A stretch of 64,000 nucleotides of DNA. Source: JALONH01 sp046329235. Lineage in GTDB: Bacteria; Bacteroidota; Bacteroidia; Cytophagales; Cytophagaceae. The notes under the pieces were generated by a model, which was not told where the DNA came from, made no database searches, and was given only the letters and a program-made list of their open reading frames with translations. Where the stretch lies: NCBI GenBank assembly GCA_046329235.1, contig JAXLVA010000001.1, positions 1,612,001 through 1,676,000 on the forward strand, given 5' to 3'. How positions within the stretch are numbered: position 1 is the first letter of the stretch; each line of letters opens with the position of its first letter. Of this stretch, positions 42,210 through 53,200 are shown one piece after another. Both the position numbers and the translations under genes were made by a program.

Positions 42210-42247
42210 AATGGTCAAATTTTGTTAAATTTGACCATTCTTTTTTT
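42210..42247 (+). terminator. Terminator after the sigma/anti-sigma pair
   Basis: AATGGTCAAATTT (42210-42222) pairs perfectly with AAATTTGACCATT (42227-42239) around TGTT, then C and seven T. Confidence 0.93.
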
Positions 42248-42252
42248 AAGAC

Positions 42253-43149
42253 GTGAGTAAACAACAACGAAGAAAAAAAATACTAGGCTCCTACCCCCTT
42301 TTCACTGTAATGATTAGTATTACTCTATCATTAGTAGTTATGGGATTATTTGGGCTAATTTTACTGAATGCAGGCTCTATAAAAAAGCTCATGCAATACA
42401 AGGCCGGTGAAATTCAAATTTATTTACACCAAGAAGTAAGCGACTCTTTACAACAAGTTTTCCGACAAGAGATTTATTCTAACGCTTATATCAAACGAGA
42501 AAACGACTCTATATTCATTCAATACACCTCTTCTGAACAAGCTAAAAAAGAATACATCGCTTTAACGGGTGTAGACTTTACTAAAGTGATTGATGAAAAT
42601 CCTCTTCCTGCGAGTTATACCATTCAATTAGACGAGAAGTTTTTACAAGACACTTCCAATATTAGCTTTATAGCAGGAGAGTTCAAGAAATCACTAGCGG
42701 TAAGAGAAGTGACTTATGAAAAAGATTTAATGCAGAAAGTACTGCAGAAAATCAAAATGATAAGTTGGGTTATGGCAGGTTTTGCAGCTATCCTAATACT
42801 GGTAACTGTATTATTAATCCATAACACTATTCGATTGGCGCTATATAGTCAACGCTTCTTAATCCGAAGTATGCAACTTGTAGGTGCACGCCCTTTCTTC
42901 ATCAGAAAGCCCTTCTTATACAGAGCCGCCTTTCAAGGCTTTTTAAGCGGAGTAATAGCATCCGGCATATTATTCGGACTTCAACAATACGCTTTTCACT
43001 GGCTTCCGGAACTCAAAATGTTGTATCACTTTGAGTGGACACTTTACCTATATGCATCCATGATTATTGCAGGGATTCTTATTGGTGTTCTTAGTGCATT
43101 TGGAGCAGTAAGTAAATACTTAAACATGACTTTAGACGATTTATATTAA
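42253..43149 (+). CDS. ftsX: Cell-division ABC transporter permease FtsX
   Basis: This 298-aa FtsX-type protein starts at GTG. A first helix lies near 16-42 (PLFTVMISITLSLVVMGLFGLILL), then a periplasmic domain of about 110 residues, and three C-terminal helices (about 172-195, 222-245, 262-288) with the MQLVGARPFFIRKPFLYRAAFQGFLSGVIA pattern. With FtsE it regulates peptidoglycan hydrolases at division. FtsE is not in view. It begins the conserved Bacteroidota run ftsX-DUF3098-uppP-truB-ribF. Confidence 0.92.
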   Translation: MSKQQRRKKILGSYPLFTVMISITLSLVVMGLFGLILLNAGSIKKLMQYKAGEIQIYLHQEVSDSLQQVFRQEIYSNAYIKRENDSIFIQYTSSEQAKKEYIALTGVDFTKVIDENPLPASYTIQLDEKFLQDTSNISFIAGEFKKSLAVREVTYEKDLMQKVLQKIKMISWVMAGFAAILILVTVLLIHNTIRLALYSQRFLIRSMQLVGARPFFIRKPFLYRAAFQGFLSGVIASGILFGLQQYAFHWLPELKMLYHFEWTLYLYASMIIAGILIGVLSAFGAVSKYLNMTLDDLY

Positions 43150-43153
43150 TACT

Positions 43154-43348
43154 ATGGCATTTTCAAAAATCAATTACATTATAATGATAGCAGCTATCGC
43201 TGTAATGATATTAGGCTACATTATTATGGGTATGGACAAAGAAGAATATGGATTCGGAAGCCTGGGCTTAACAGTAGGTCCTATGACTGTGTTAGCCGGA
43301 CTAGGTATCGGATTAGTAGCTATCTTATACAAACCAAAAAAATCTTAA
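43154..43348 (+). CDS. DUF3098 small membrane protein
   Basis: This 64-aa protein has two membrane helices (IIMIAAIAVMILGYIIMGM and MTVLAGLGIGLVAILY) joined by a charged loop (DKEEYGFGSLG). The pattern and position between ftsX and uppP match DUF3098, a Bacteroidota family of unknown function. It lies 4 bp after ftsX and 1 bp before uppP. Confidence 0.88.
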   Translation: MAFSKINYIIMIAAIAVMILGYIIMGMDKEEYGFGSLGLTVGPMTVLAGLGIGLVAILYKPKKS

Positions 43349-43349
43349 T

Positions 43350-44147
43350 ATGAATTGGCTAGAAGCACTCATTCTTGCTATCATAGAAGGTTTAACAGAG
43401 TTCTTGCCGGTATCAAGTACCGGTCACATGATTATTACTACAGCGTTATTAAAATTACACAACTCCGACTTTCTGAAAGTTTTCACTGTTAATATTCAGT
43501 TTGGGGCTATACTTTCTGTTGTAATACTATATTGGAAACGCTTTTTCCAAAGTTTAGATTTCTACTACAAGTTATTTGTAGCCTTTATCCCCGCTGCTAT
43601 CATTGGTTTTTTATTAGGCGATTGGATTGATTCATTATTAGAAAGTGTATCTACCGTTGCATTCGCTTTATTGATTGGTGGGTTTGTTTTGATTTTCATT
43701 GATAAACTCTTTCCGGGTACAGATGAAAATCTAACCGACGATACCAAAGATGTTAGTTATCTTCAAGCATTTCTTATCGGTTGTTTTCAATGTATAGCGC
43801 TTATCCCCGGAGTTTCACGTTCGGCCGCTACTATCATTGGTGGTTTAACACAAAAACTTAATCGTAAAGCGGCAGCAGACTTCTCGTTTTTGTTAGCTGT
43901 GCCTACTATGTTTGCCGCTTCAGCCTACAAGCTATTAAAAGATCACGACGCAATTACCTCAGATAACATATCTGTTTTATTATTCGGTAATTTAATTGCA
44001 TTCATTGTAGCGTTGATTGCTATCAAATTCTTTATTCGTTTTGTAGCTCAATACGGATTTAAACATTTTGGCTATTACCGCATCGTTATAGGTGGTTTAC
44101 TTTTATTACTTTTGTATGTAGTTAAAGTTGATTTATCCATCGTCTAA
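43350..44147 (+). CDS. uppP: Undecaprenyl-diphosphate phosphatase
   Basis: This 265-aa integral membrane enzyme recycles undecaprenyl diphosphate for cell-wall synthesis and confers bacitracin tolerance. It shows both BacA/UppP repeats: EGLTEFLPVSSTGHMII near the N-terminus and CIALIPGVSRSAATIIGGL in the second half. About eight helices are predicted. Its stop shares one base with the truB ATG. Confidence 0.97.
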   Translation: MNWLEALILAIIEGLTEFLPVSSTGHMIITTALLKLHNSDFLKVFTVNIQFGAILSVVILYWKRFFQSLDFYYKLFVAFIPAAIIGFLLGDWIDSLLESVSTVAFALLIGGFVLIFIDKLFPGTDENLTDDTKDVSYLQAFLIGCFQCIALIPGVSRSAATIIGGLTQKLNRKAAADFSFLLAVPTMFAASAYKLLKDHDAITSDNISVLLFGNLIAFIVALIAIKFFIRFVAQYGFKHFGYYRIVIGGLLLLLLYVVKVDLSIV

Positions 44148-44842
44148 TGAAACAGTTTCCGGACAAAACATCCACTGACCATATTTTACTGATTGATAAG
44201 CCACTCACATGGACTTCCTTTGATGTGGTAAAGAGATTAAGAAGTATAACCAAAATTAAAAAAATTGGTCATGCCGGAACATTAGATCCTTTGGCAACCG
44301 GACTACTGATTGTCTGCTCAGGGAAAAACACCAAAAAGATCGATGGTATCATGGGGACGGAGAAAGAATATACCGGAACCATCACCCTAGGATATACTAC
44401 TGCATCTTATGATTTAGAAAGTGAACCGGAATATGCAGGTGATATTTCTAATATCACTCAACAAGATATTTATCATACACTACAATCCTTTTTAGGTTCA
44501 ATTGAACAAGTTCCTCCTGCGCACTCTGCAATTAAAATTAATGGTAAAAGGGCGTACGAAGAAGCTAGACAAGGAAACGAAGTTGTATTAAAAGCTAGAA
44601 CAGTGTTTATTCGTTCGTTTGAAATCACTCGTATCGAATTACCTGAAGTCGATTTTAAAATTCGTTGTAGCAAAGGAACCTACATTAGATCCATAGCTAA
44701 TGACTTCGGCAAGCAACTCGGTTGTGGTGGCTATCTAAGCAAACTACGAAGAACAGCTATTGGAACTTTTCGTGTAGAAAATGCTTTACAAATTGATGAA
44801 CTAGCAGAATTTTATAAACAAACGGATGCAGCTTCATTATAA
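44147..44842 (+). CDS. truB: tRNA pseudouridine-55 synthase
   Basis: This 231-aa enzyme makes pseudouridine at position 55 in the tRNA T loop. It carries the catalytic motif GHAGTLDPLATGLL (Asp nucleophile), KEYTGTITLG, QVPPAHSAIKINGKRAYEEAR and CSKGTYIRSIANDFG. It is shorter than E. coli TruB because it lacks the C-terminal PUA domain, which is usual in Bacteroidota. It overlaps ribF by 17 bp. Confidence 0.96.
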   Translation: MKQFPDKTSTDHILLIDKPLTWTSFDVVKRLRSITKIKKIGHAGTLDPLATGLLIVCSGKNTKKIDGIMGTEKEYTGTITLGYTTASYDLESEPEYAGDISNITQQDIYHTLQSFLGSIEQVPPAHSAIKINGKRAYEEARQGNEVVLKARTVFIRSFEITRIELPEVDFKIRCSKGTYIRSIANDFGKQLGCGGYLSKLRRTAIGTFRVENALQIDELAEFYKQTDAASL

Positions 44843-45752
44843 TCTTGATTCATTTCCACTTTCTAAAAAAAGTGTAGTAACCATCGGCTCCTTTGATGGA
44901 GTTCATTTGGGACATAAGATTATATTATCTAGACTGATTGAAGTAAGTAAATTAATGTCAGCAGAAAGTGTATTGATTACTTTTTGGCCACACCCTAAAA
45001 GTGTTATCAAAAAAGACACTACCATCAGTTTGTTAAATACTTTAGAAGAAAAAATAAGTTTACTTTCTGCTTACGCTATAGACCACTTAATTATATTAAA
45101 CTTCAACGAAGCTTTATCTTTATTAAGTGCCGACTCTTTTATCCAAGAAGTATTAATAGAGAAGTTAAACACTAGTCATTTCATCTTAGGTTATGATCAC
45201 CGCTTTGGCAATAACAGAGAAGGAAGTTTAGACTATTTAAAACAACATCAAAATCGTTTCTCGATCGAACCGATTGAAATCCCCAAACAAGAATTAGATT
45301 CCTTAACCATCTCCTCTACCCAAATAAGACAAGCATTACAAGATGGGCATATGAAGCTAGCGAATGATATCTTGGGTTACCCCTATTTATTATCCGGGAA
45401 AGTAATAGGTGGTAAAGAATTAGGAAGAACTATAGGATATCCTACTGCGAATATCTTTATTGATGAGCCCTTAAAATTAATTCCCAAGATAGGTGTATAT
45501 GCTGTTTATGTTTATGTAAAAAACCTTCGCTTGAGAGGCATGATGAACATTGGCTACCAACCAACTGTAGATGGCAAAACACTTCGTATCGAAGTACACA
45601 TTTTTGATTTCAATCAGGATATTTATCTTGAAACAATTCGTGTAGAGTGTATGGAATATGTACGACCTGAATTAAAATTCAGTAGTGTTGATGCACTCAT
45701 CGAACAATTGCATCAAGATGAAAAGTTAATTCGTGAGAAACTCTCACATTAA
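44826..45752 (+). CDS. ribF: Bifunctional riboflavin kinase/FAD synthetase
   Basis: This 308-aa protein turns riboflavin to FMN and then FAD. The N-terminal adenylyltransferase has TIGSFDGVHLGHKIILSRL and LGYDHRFGNNREGSL. ISSTQIRQAL links to the C-terminal kinase with LGRTIGYPTANIF and GMMNIGYQPTV...VHIFDFNQDIY. Length and order are standard. The start overlaps truB by 17 bp. It converges on the next gene 1 bp away. Confidence 0.97.
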   Translation: MQLHYNLDSFPLSKKSVVTIGSFDGVHLGHKIILSRLIEVSKLMSAESVLITFWPHPKSVIKKDTTISLLNTLEEKISLLSAYAIDHLIILNFNEALSLLSADSFIQEVLIEKLNTSHFILGYDHRFGNNREGSLDYLKQHQNRFSIEPIEIPKQELDSLTISSTQIRQALQDGHMKLANDILGYPYLLSGKVIGGKELGRTIGYPTANIFIDEPLKLIPKIGVYAVYVYVKNLRLRGMMNIGYQPTVDGKTLRIEVHIFDFNQDIYLETIRVECMEYVRPELKFSSVDALIEQLHQDEKLIREKLSH

Positions 45753-45753
45753 A

Positions 45754-46779
45754 CTACTTTTTAAATTCTACAAAGACCGGAAAATGGTCGCTATATCCCC
45801 CAAAGTATTTCTTACCCATATAGGTTCTAAACGGTCCTGATTTTCTATTTTCTTTATAGTATAACCAATCCGGATTAAAAACTTGAGCATTATTTAATTT
45901 CCACTTCTTACCCATTAAAGTATTAGAGGAAAACAATATTTGATCAAATAAAAACCATTCACCTTCGTGTCTACATGTACCTAAACCTTGTTTCTTTAAA
46001 TCAATAAATGGATTAAGAATACTTTTATCGCTCAACATGGTTTGGATACTCTCATCTATAGGTTCATCATTCAAATCCCCCATCAACACTATTTGAGCCT
46101 TGGAATCTTGTTGAAGTATGGAATCCACTATTTCTCTTGTCAGCATAGCAGCTGCTACACGTTTCATTTGAGTCTTTTCTTTACCATCTCTTCTGGATGG
46201 CCAATGTAGTACTAAAACATGCACCGTATCACGATAAGTAATACCTTTTACATACAACACTTCACGCACAAAATAGTCCACCTCTTCCTCTTGATTAAAT
46301 TTCAACATCGTAGAAGACACAGGTTGAAAATAATCAGGTTGATATAATAGAGCTTGATCAATTCCTCTTGGATCAGATGTAGGGCCATGCACATAAGCCC
46401 ATGTTCCTTGAATTCGTTGGCTTAAATCTTTAACAACACTTTCATTCTCGACTTCGCTTAATCCAAATAACATCACATTTTGATGCATGTTTATAGAATC
46501 AATCACCTGAGCCGTATGTCGCATTTTCAACTCGTATCTATCAGAATCCCATTTTAAAGAACCATCGGGCAAGAAATCTGAATCATTCACATGAGGATCA
46601 TCAATCGTATCAAAAAGATTTTCAGTATTATAAAAACCAATACGAAAAGTTGAAAAAGGTATCATTTTAGTGGGTTTGGGAGAATATATTGTAGTTTCTG
46701 CATTGGACTTTTCAGGGGGATCGCATGCTTGTAACAAGCAGAAAAACAACAACAAAGAATATATTTTAGTTGGTATCAT
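45754..46779 (-). CDS. Endonuclease/exonuclease/phosphatase-family lipoprotein
   Basis: The start at 46779 (MIPTKIYSLLLFFCLLQACDPPEKS) gives a lipoprotein signal with lipobox LQAC; an ATG at 46797 only adds six residues before it. The product is 341 aa. The EEP fold is complete: FYNTENLF, GLSEVENESVV (metal Glu), VHVLVLHWPSRRDG, LMGDLNDEP (Asp/Asn) and GGYSDHFPVFVEF (Asp-His). Members cut DNA, RNA or phospho-sugars. An exported nuclease scavenging nucleic acid is one possibility. It stands alone. Confidence 0.88.
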   Translation of the reverse strand: MIPTKIYSLLLFFCLLQACDPPEKSNAETTIYSPKPTKMIPFSTFRIGFYNTENLFDTIDDPHVNDSDFLPDGSLKWDSDRYELKMRHTAQVIDSINMHQNVMLFGLSEVENESVVKDLSQRIQGTWAYVHGPTSDPRGIDQALLYQPDYFQPVSSTMLKFNQEEEVDYFVREVLYVKGITYRDTVHVLVLHWPSRRDGKEKTQMKRVAAAMLTREIVDSILQQDSKAQIVLMGDLNDEPIDESIQTMLSDKSILNPFIDLKKQGLGTCRHEGEWFLFDQILFSSNTLMGKKWKLNNAQVFNPDWLYYKENRKSGPFRTYMGKKYFGGYSDHFPVFVEFKK

Positions 46780-46866
46780 AGATTTCAAAGACCACACAAT
46801 TTAACAATCTCGATTTGTTAAAGTAAATATTTAAAGGGAAATTTGAGCCCTGAATAAAATGAACCT

Positions 46867-47199
46867 ATGAAAAAGTCTGAAATTAAATTCAATATCACAT
46901 TAGATGATAATAATATACCGGAGAAAATTGAATGGATAGCTACTGATGGCCCATCGAATACTCCACAAGCTACAGATGCTATTGCTTTATCGCTATGGGA
47001 TCATACTCAAATGAGTACTATGCAAATTCAACTTTGGACAAAAGAATTACCTGTAGTAGAAATGAAACGCTTTTCTATTGAAGCAATGGGTGGATTAGCT
47101 GATACCATCCAAAATGCAACAGGCGACGATAAGATGGCAGAAGCTATTCGTAAGTTATGTAGAGATCTAGTAGTACACGTTAAAGAACTTCACAAATAA
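46867..47199 (+). CDS. gldC: Gliding motility protein GldC
   Basis: This 110-aa protein begins KKSEIKFNITLDDNNIPEKIEWIATD and continues AIALSLWDHTQMSTMQIQLWTKELPV...FSIEAMGGLADTIQNATGDDKMAEAIRKLCRDLVVHVKEL, the GldC pattern. GldC is found across Bacteroidota, also in species that do not glide, and is dispensable in some gliders, so motility is not proven. An out-of-frame ATG at 46859 closes after three codons. A terminator follows at 47204. Confidence 0.93.
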   Translation: MKKSEIKFNITLDDNNIPEKIEWIATDGPSNTPQATDAIALSLWDHTQMSTMQIQLWTKELPVVEMKRFSIEAMGGLADTIQNATGDDKMAEAIRKLCRDLVVHVKELHK

Positions 47200-47203
47200 A
47201 AAA

Positions 47204-47233
47204 AGACCTTCGAAATTCGAAGGTCTTTTTTTA
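47204..47233. terminator. Bidirectional terminator between gldC and the giant gene
   Basis: GACCTTCGA (47205-47213) pairs with TCGAAGGTC (47217-47225), flanked by A and T runs on both sides. It serves gldC and the convergent giant gene ending at 47253. Confidence 0.93.
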
Positions 47234-47252
47234 TCAATCATTTAAGTAATTA

Positions 47253-50200
47253 CTACTCCTTAGTAACCTTTTTGTAAACTACAGCTCCATTTGCTTCTAC
47301 GCGTAATAAATATACACCTGAAGCATAGTTAAATGGTGTAGTGTAAACATTTGAAATATCCTCGATAAATATTTTTCCTAAATATTCACCTGCAGAACTA
47401 TAAATTGATATTAAAGCACTACCCTCTCCTTCAATATCTATATTGATATCACTAGAAACCGGAATTGGATAAATTCGAATAACAAATGCTTCTGCTTTCA
47501 CTTTTACCGGAGTGGTAATACCTACAGGTAGATTAATTACATTAGATGTTCCAGCCGGATTCGTTTCCGTCACACTAACGGTTCCACCTGAATTCCCAAA
47601 ATCAACAGTGATTGTATTAGTACCTTGTCCTGAGATAATAGTAGCTCCCGGAGGAACAGTCCATACATAATCCATATCCGGTTGACTAGGAACAGTGAAT
47701 GTTACGTTTTGTTCACCTGATGTTACAGAAGAAGGCCCAGTAATATCACCACTAAACGGTGGATTATTTTGTATAGTCATCGTCACTGACGTACTAGCAG
47801 GAGATCCTGTAGCACAGGATAAACTAGACGTCATAATTACTGTAATTATATCACCCGTAGCTAAACTATTAGTACTAAATACGGAGCTAGTAGCACCACC
47901 TATTGTATTAGAGTTTTTCTTCCATTCATACGTTGGTGCACTACCACCGCTAGATGGAGTTGCTGTAAACACTACAGTCTGTCCAACATATGCAGTTGTA
48001 CCCGGATTAACTGATAATGTAACCCCTGCCGCAGTTGAAGTTGTTAAAGTAATACTTATTGAACTTGAAGTAACGGTTGTGGTTGTTTTACAAGCAGCAT
48101 TCGACGTTAACTCCGCTTTATATGAATCATTGTTGGCAATTCCGGTAGCTTCGAACGTAGCATCCGTTGCACCTGGAATCACAAAATTATTCTTATACCA
48201 TTTATAAACTGGCGCTGCTCCCCCTCCAGTAATCGTGGAAGAAAAAATTACAGAACCACCTGTACAAACGGATGTTTGATTAGCCGTTATTGAAATAGTA
48301 GGTGTTACAATTTCATTTACAACCATTGGGATTTGATTAGAATTTGCTGATGCAGCAGTAACACAGGTGACAGAAGTTGTCATCACTACCGATACAATAT
48401 CACCATCACTCAATGTAGTGCTTGTAAATGTATTTATAGGAGTAGTAGCACCTTGATTATTACCATTGATTTTCCATTGGTAAGTTGGAGTACCACCATT
48501 CGTAGGTGTTGCGGTAAATGTTACTGAAGTACCCGTACATATTGTAGTAGCAGAAGCAGCTAATGCAACTGATGGAGTAACAGGAGTAGTAACCGTAATG
48601 GTTACCGGAGTAGCCGTAACGGTGGCAGGAGACGCACAAGTAGCATTAGAAGTCATTTCAACAGTAAATTGATCTCCATTTGTAATGCTACCTACTGAAT
48701 AGGTGCTATTAGTAGCCCCAGGTATATCAATTGTATTTTTCTTCCACTTGTATGTTGGAGAAGCACCTGCATTAGCAGGTGTGCTTGTGAAATCAACTGT
48801 AGTAGTACCACAAACACTCGTTGACGAAGCATTCACTACTATGGTAGGCGTTACATTTGAATTTACGGTAACTGAACCCCCTGAAGAAAGTGCTGTACCC
48901 GGAGCAGAAACACAAGCTGCATTGGAAGTCAATTCAACCGTTATCACATCAGAAGATTGCAATGTTGAAGTTGAATACGTAGAATTCGTTGCACTTGGAA
49001 TATCATTACCATTTAATTTCCATTTATAGGTTGGTGCAGTGCCACCATTGGTAGGATTAGCAGTGAATATTACACTTTGACCTTGACATACCGAACTAGC
49101 CGATGCTGTAGCTGTAACACTAGGTACTACCGAAGTAGTAACCGTCATGGTAACTTCTGCCGATGTTACTGTAGTTGAAGAAGCACATGTAGCATTGGAT
49201 GTTAATCTCAACGAGTATTTATCGCCATCAGTAAATGAAGATGTACTGTATGTAGAACTAGTAGCTGAAGGAATAATATTTCCATTTAATAGCCATTGGT
49301 AAGCAGGTGAAGTACCACCATTCGTTATTGTACTGCTAAAATTAACAGTAACGGACGAACAAACTGTAGTTTGCGATGCGGATATTGTCACCGTTGGGGT
49401 TACAACCGGATTAACTGTTATTATGACAGGACTAGTTGCCAAATCTGAACAAGCACCAGATGATACCAACCTTCTATATTGTGTAGTAGAAGATAATAAT
49501 GGTGGGGTAAATGTGGATGATGTAGCTGAGCTCACCGTTGTCCAAGTAGTTCCATTGGGTGAAGATTCCCAAGTATAAGTATAAGAACCAGTTCCACCGG
49601 TAGGGTTTAGTGTTGATGTTATTGTAGCAGGTACAACATTAGAACACACAGTTTGATTTGAACCAATTGTACCGGCTGTTAATACAGGTGTCACTGTTTT
49701 TATTACCACATTACTAGGGACATCCACACAATTTTGAGAAGTAGCTAATCTTCTATAATGTGTGGTAGCTGTTAATGTACCTGGTGAATAAGTTAAAGAA
49801 GTAGCACTTCCAATATCAGTCCAAGCAGTACCATTTGGAGAAGATTGCCATTGGTAAGTTATTGTTCCATTACCACCGGAAGCTGACACGCTTGATGAAA
49901 TTGCAGCAGCGGTACTACCCGAGCATATTGTTTCAGCACCAGCAATTGTTCCTGCAACTAAAGCTGGGGTAACTGTAATTGTAATACTAGTAGTAGTTGA
50001 ATTACATGCACCGGATGTTACAATTCTTCTAAATAAAGTAGTCGTAGTTATACTTCCCGGAGCATATGTTGTAGAAGTTGCCGACGTAATAGTAGTATAA
50101 GTAGAACCTCCATTCGTAGATTGCTGCCATGAATAAGTGAATGAACCGGTACCACCACTAGCAGCTGTAACTTGTGTTAATGTTGCTGCAGCAGTTCCTT

Positions 50201-53200
50201 CACAAATACTTTGATTAGCACCTATAGCCCCCGGATCTAATGCGGTTGTAATCGTTTTAATAACAGTATTACTTGCTAGGTTGGAACAACTACCGGAAGT
50301 CGCTAATCTTCTATAATGAGTAGTCACCGTTAAGGTACCCGGAGAATATGTACTTGTAGTAGCTCCGCTTATATTACCCCAAGATGATCCATCTAAAGAA
50401 GATTGCCATTGATAACTATACGTTCCATTCCCTCCACTTGCATCATTATTTGATGTTAAAGTACTAACGGTAGAACCCGCACACATTGTTTCTGTTCCAG
50501 CAATTGCACCGGCTGAAAGTGTGGGAGTAACAGTAATTGTTACACTAGCAGTAGTTGCACTACATGCACCGGATGTAGCTATTCTTCTATATAGTGTAGT
50601 AGTAGTTATTGCACCTGGTGCGTAAGTAGTAGTGGTAGCACCGGAAATAGTTGTATAAGAAGAACCTCCATTCGTTGATTGCTCCCACGTATAAGTAAAT
50701 GAACCAGTACCACCACTAGCAGCTGAAACTTGAGTTAAGTTAGCCGCTGTTGCACCTTGACAAATCGATTGAGCAGAACCTATACTTCCTGCATTCACTA
50801 CAGGAGTTATCGTTTTAGTAATTACATTCGACACCAAATTAGTACATCCACCGGATGATGTATAGCGACGATATAAAGTGGTGCTTGTAACCGATGTTGG
50901 TGCATACGTTGCATCTGTTGCTCCTGGGATGGCAGTATAGGATGAACCTCCATTCGTTGATTGCTCCCAAGTATAAGTATATATTCCTGTTCCTCCACTA
51001 GGTGCTGTATTTACAGTAAGAGTAGAAACCGAATTTCCTGAACACACCGTTTCATCACCGGCGATAGCTCCTGCAGTAGTAGCCGGAGTAACTGTTACTA
51101 TGATTACGTTAGAAGCAACATCCAAACAAGCACCGGATGAAACTTGTCTTCTAAAATGAGTAGTAGAAGTCAATGTGCCGGATGTATATGTTGAACTTGT
51201 TGCACTTGCAATATCTGTCCAAGTACTACCGTTTGGTGAAGACTGCCATTGGAATGTATTTCCACCGGAACCACCAGTAGGTGCAACTGTTTGTGTAAAC
51301 GCAGCTGGAGCTGTTCCCGAACAAATAGTTTGAGCGGTTCCAATCGTACCTCCTGTTAAAGCGGGTGTAACTGTAACTAAGAAAGATGTGCTTGCTATAT
51401 TCGTACAACCACCTGAACTCACTAATCTTCTGAAATAAGTTGATGCAGTTAATGCAGTTGATGTATATGTTGTGTTAGTAGCACCTGAAATATTAGTAAA
51501 TGTAGAATTATCCGTAGATGACTGCCATTGATAAGTAAAACTTCCTGTACCACCGGAAGCAGCTGTTAATTGTGTAAATGCTGCCGGAGCACTTCCTGAA
51601 CATATTGTTTGTGCTGAACCTACTGTACCAGCTGTAGTAGCTGGAGTAACTGTAATTATTACTGCATTGCTTGCTATGTTGGTACAATTTCCTGAAGAAA
51701 CTAATCTTCTATAATGTGTAGTCACCGTTGATGTTCCAGGAGAATACGTTGAACTGGTAGCACTCGCCACATTTGACCAAGTTGCCCCATCAGGAGATGA
51801 TTGCCATTGATAAGTAAAAGTAGTGGTACCACCACTAGCAGCAGTTAATTCAGCTAAAGCAGCAGGCGAAGATCCAGAGCAGATGGTTTGACTAGCACCA
51901 ACTATTCCAGGATTAACTGTTGGCGTTACTGTTAATACCGCATTGTTTGAAGTAACGTTTGAACAAGCATTAGAAACTCTAACTGCATAGGTTCCATTAT
52001 TGGATGGCGTAGCCCCTGTAATAGAGTAAGTAGAACTAGTAGCACCACTTATATCTGCTCCTCCTAATGTCCACTGATATCCTGTAGCATTGGATGCTGT
52101 TACAGAAAAACTAGCTGTAGTTCCTTGACAAATATTAACTGCGCCCGGTTGAGCTGAAATCGTTGGAGGTGTACACAAAACATATCGAGCCAACCAGCCA
52201 TCTTGAGTACCTTTTAAAGTTAAGTTAGCAGTTCCGGCTGTAGGATCATAATCACCCGTTCCGGACATTAAACCACCGACATGAACTTTTCCAGATGCAG
52301 ACACAGTTATTGAATTTGCTTGCTCAGCAGCAGTTCCTCCCACTGTAAATCCTGATGAAGTAGTACCGGTTGACGTATATTGTACAACTACTGCATCTGT
52401 CGATCCTAGAGATGAAACAGTAATACTATTTCCTAAATTCACTGAAGAACCGGATACATACCCGGATACTAATGGATTTCCGGAAGCATCTAAGGCTACA
52501 GATAGGATTTTATCATCACCGGACTGAGCTACCATTTTATGCCATGAGTAAGCCCCAGCAGTTGTATAAGCAGCAATAAAACCATCATAATTTCCTAATG
52601 TAGTTGTTAATGCGTTTCCTGCGCTTGGATCAAAATCTACTTGATTGGCCCCGTCAGAACGTATGTAACCTCCCACAAAAACAGCACCTGTAGATGGGTC
52701 AACTGCAATTCCTGATCCTTTATCTTCTAAGGCAGTACCTACGCTAAAACTCCATTGATGAGTAAAAGTAGAATTGTACTTTGCGACATATACATCTCCT
52801 GATCCATCCGCACCAAATTCTGACAATGTATTATCTCCAGCTGTACCGCTAGTTGGTGAAAAATCTACTGCCGTTCCTCTGAAAATACCGGTTAAGTAAA
52901 TATTCCCGCTATTATCAACACTTATACCAGAGCCTTCATCTGAATAGGTAGTACCCATATTATAGGCAAAATCGGCAACTAAAGTGGCTGTATTATATTT
53001 TGCTACGAAAATATCCTGAGACCCATTCGTTGATAAATTTATAGCTGTTCCTTTAGGATTGAAATTCACACTAGTATTATCTAATGCACCTGTTATATAA
53101 AAGGATGAAGCATCACTTGCCATACCAGATACATAACCACTAGCTGCGGCTGTTAATGGAGATATTCTAAATACATTCGCTGGCGCTGTAGTTACTAAAC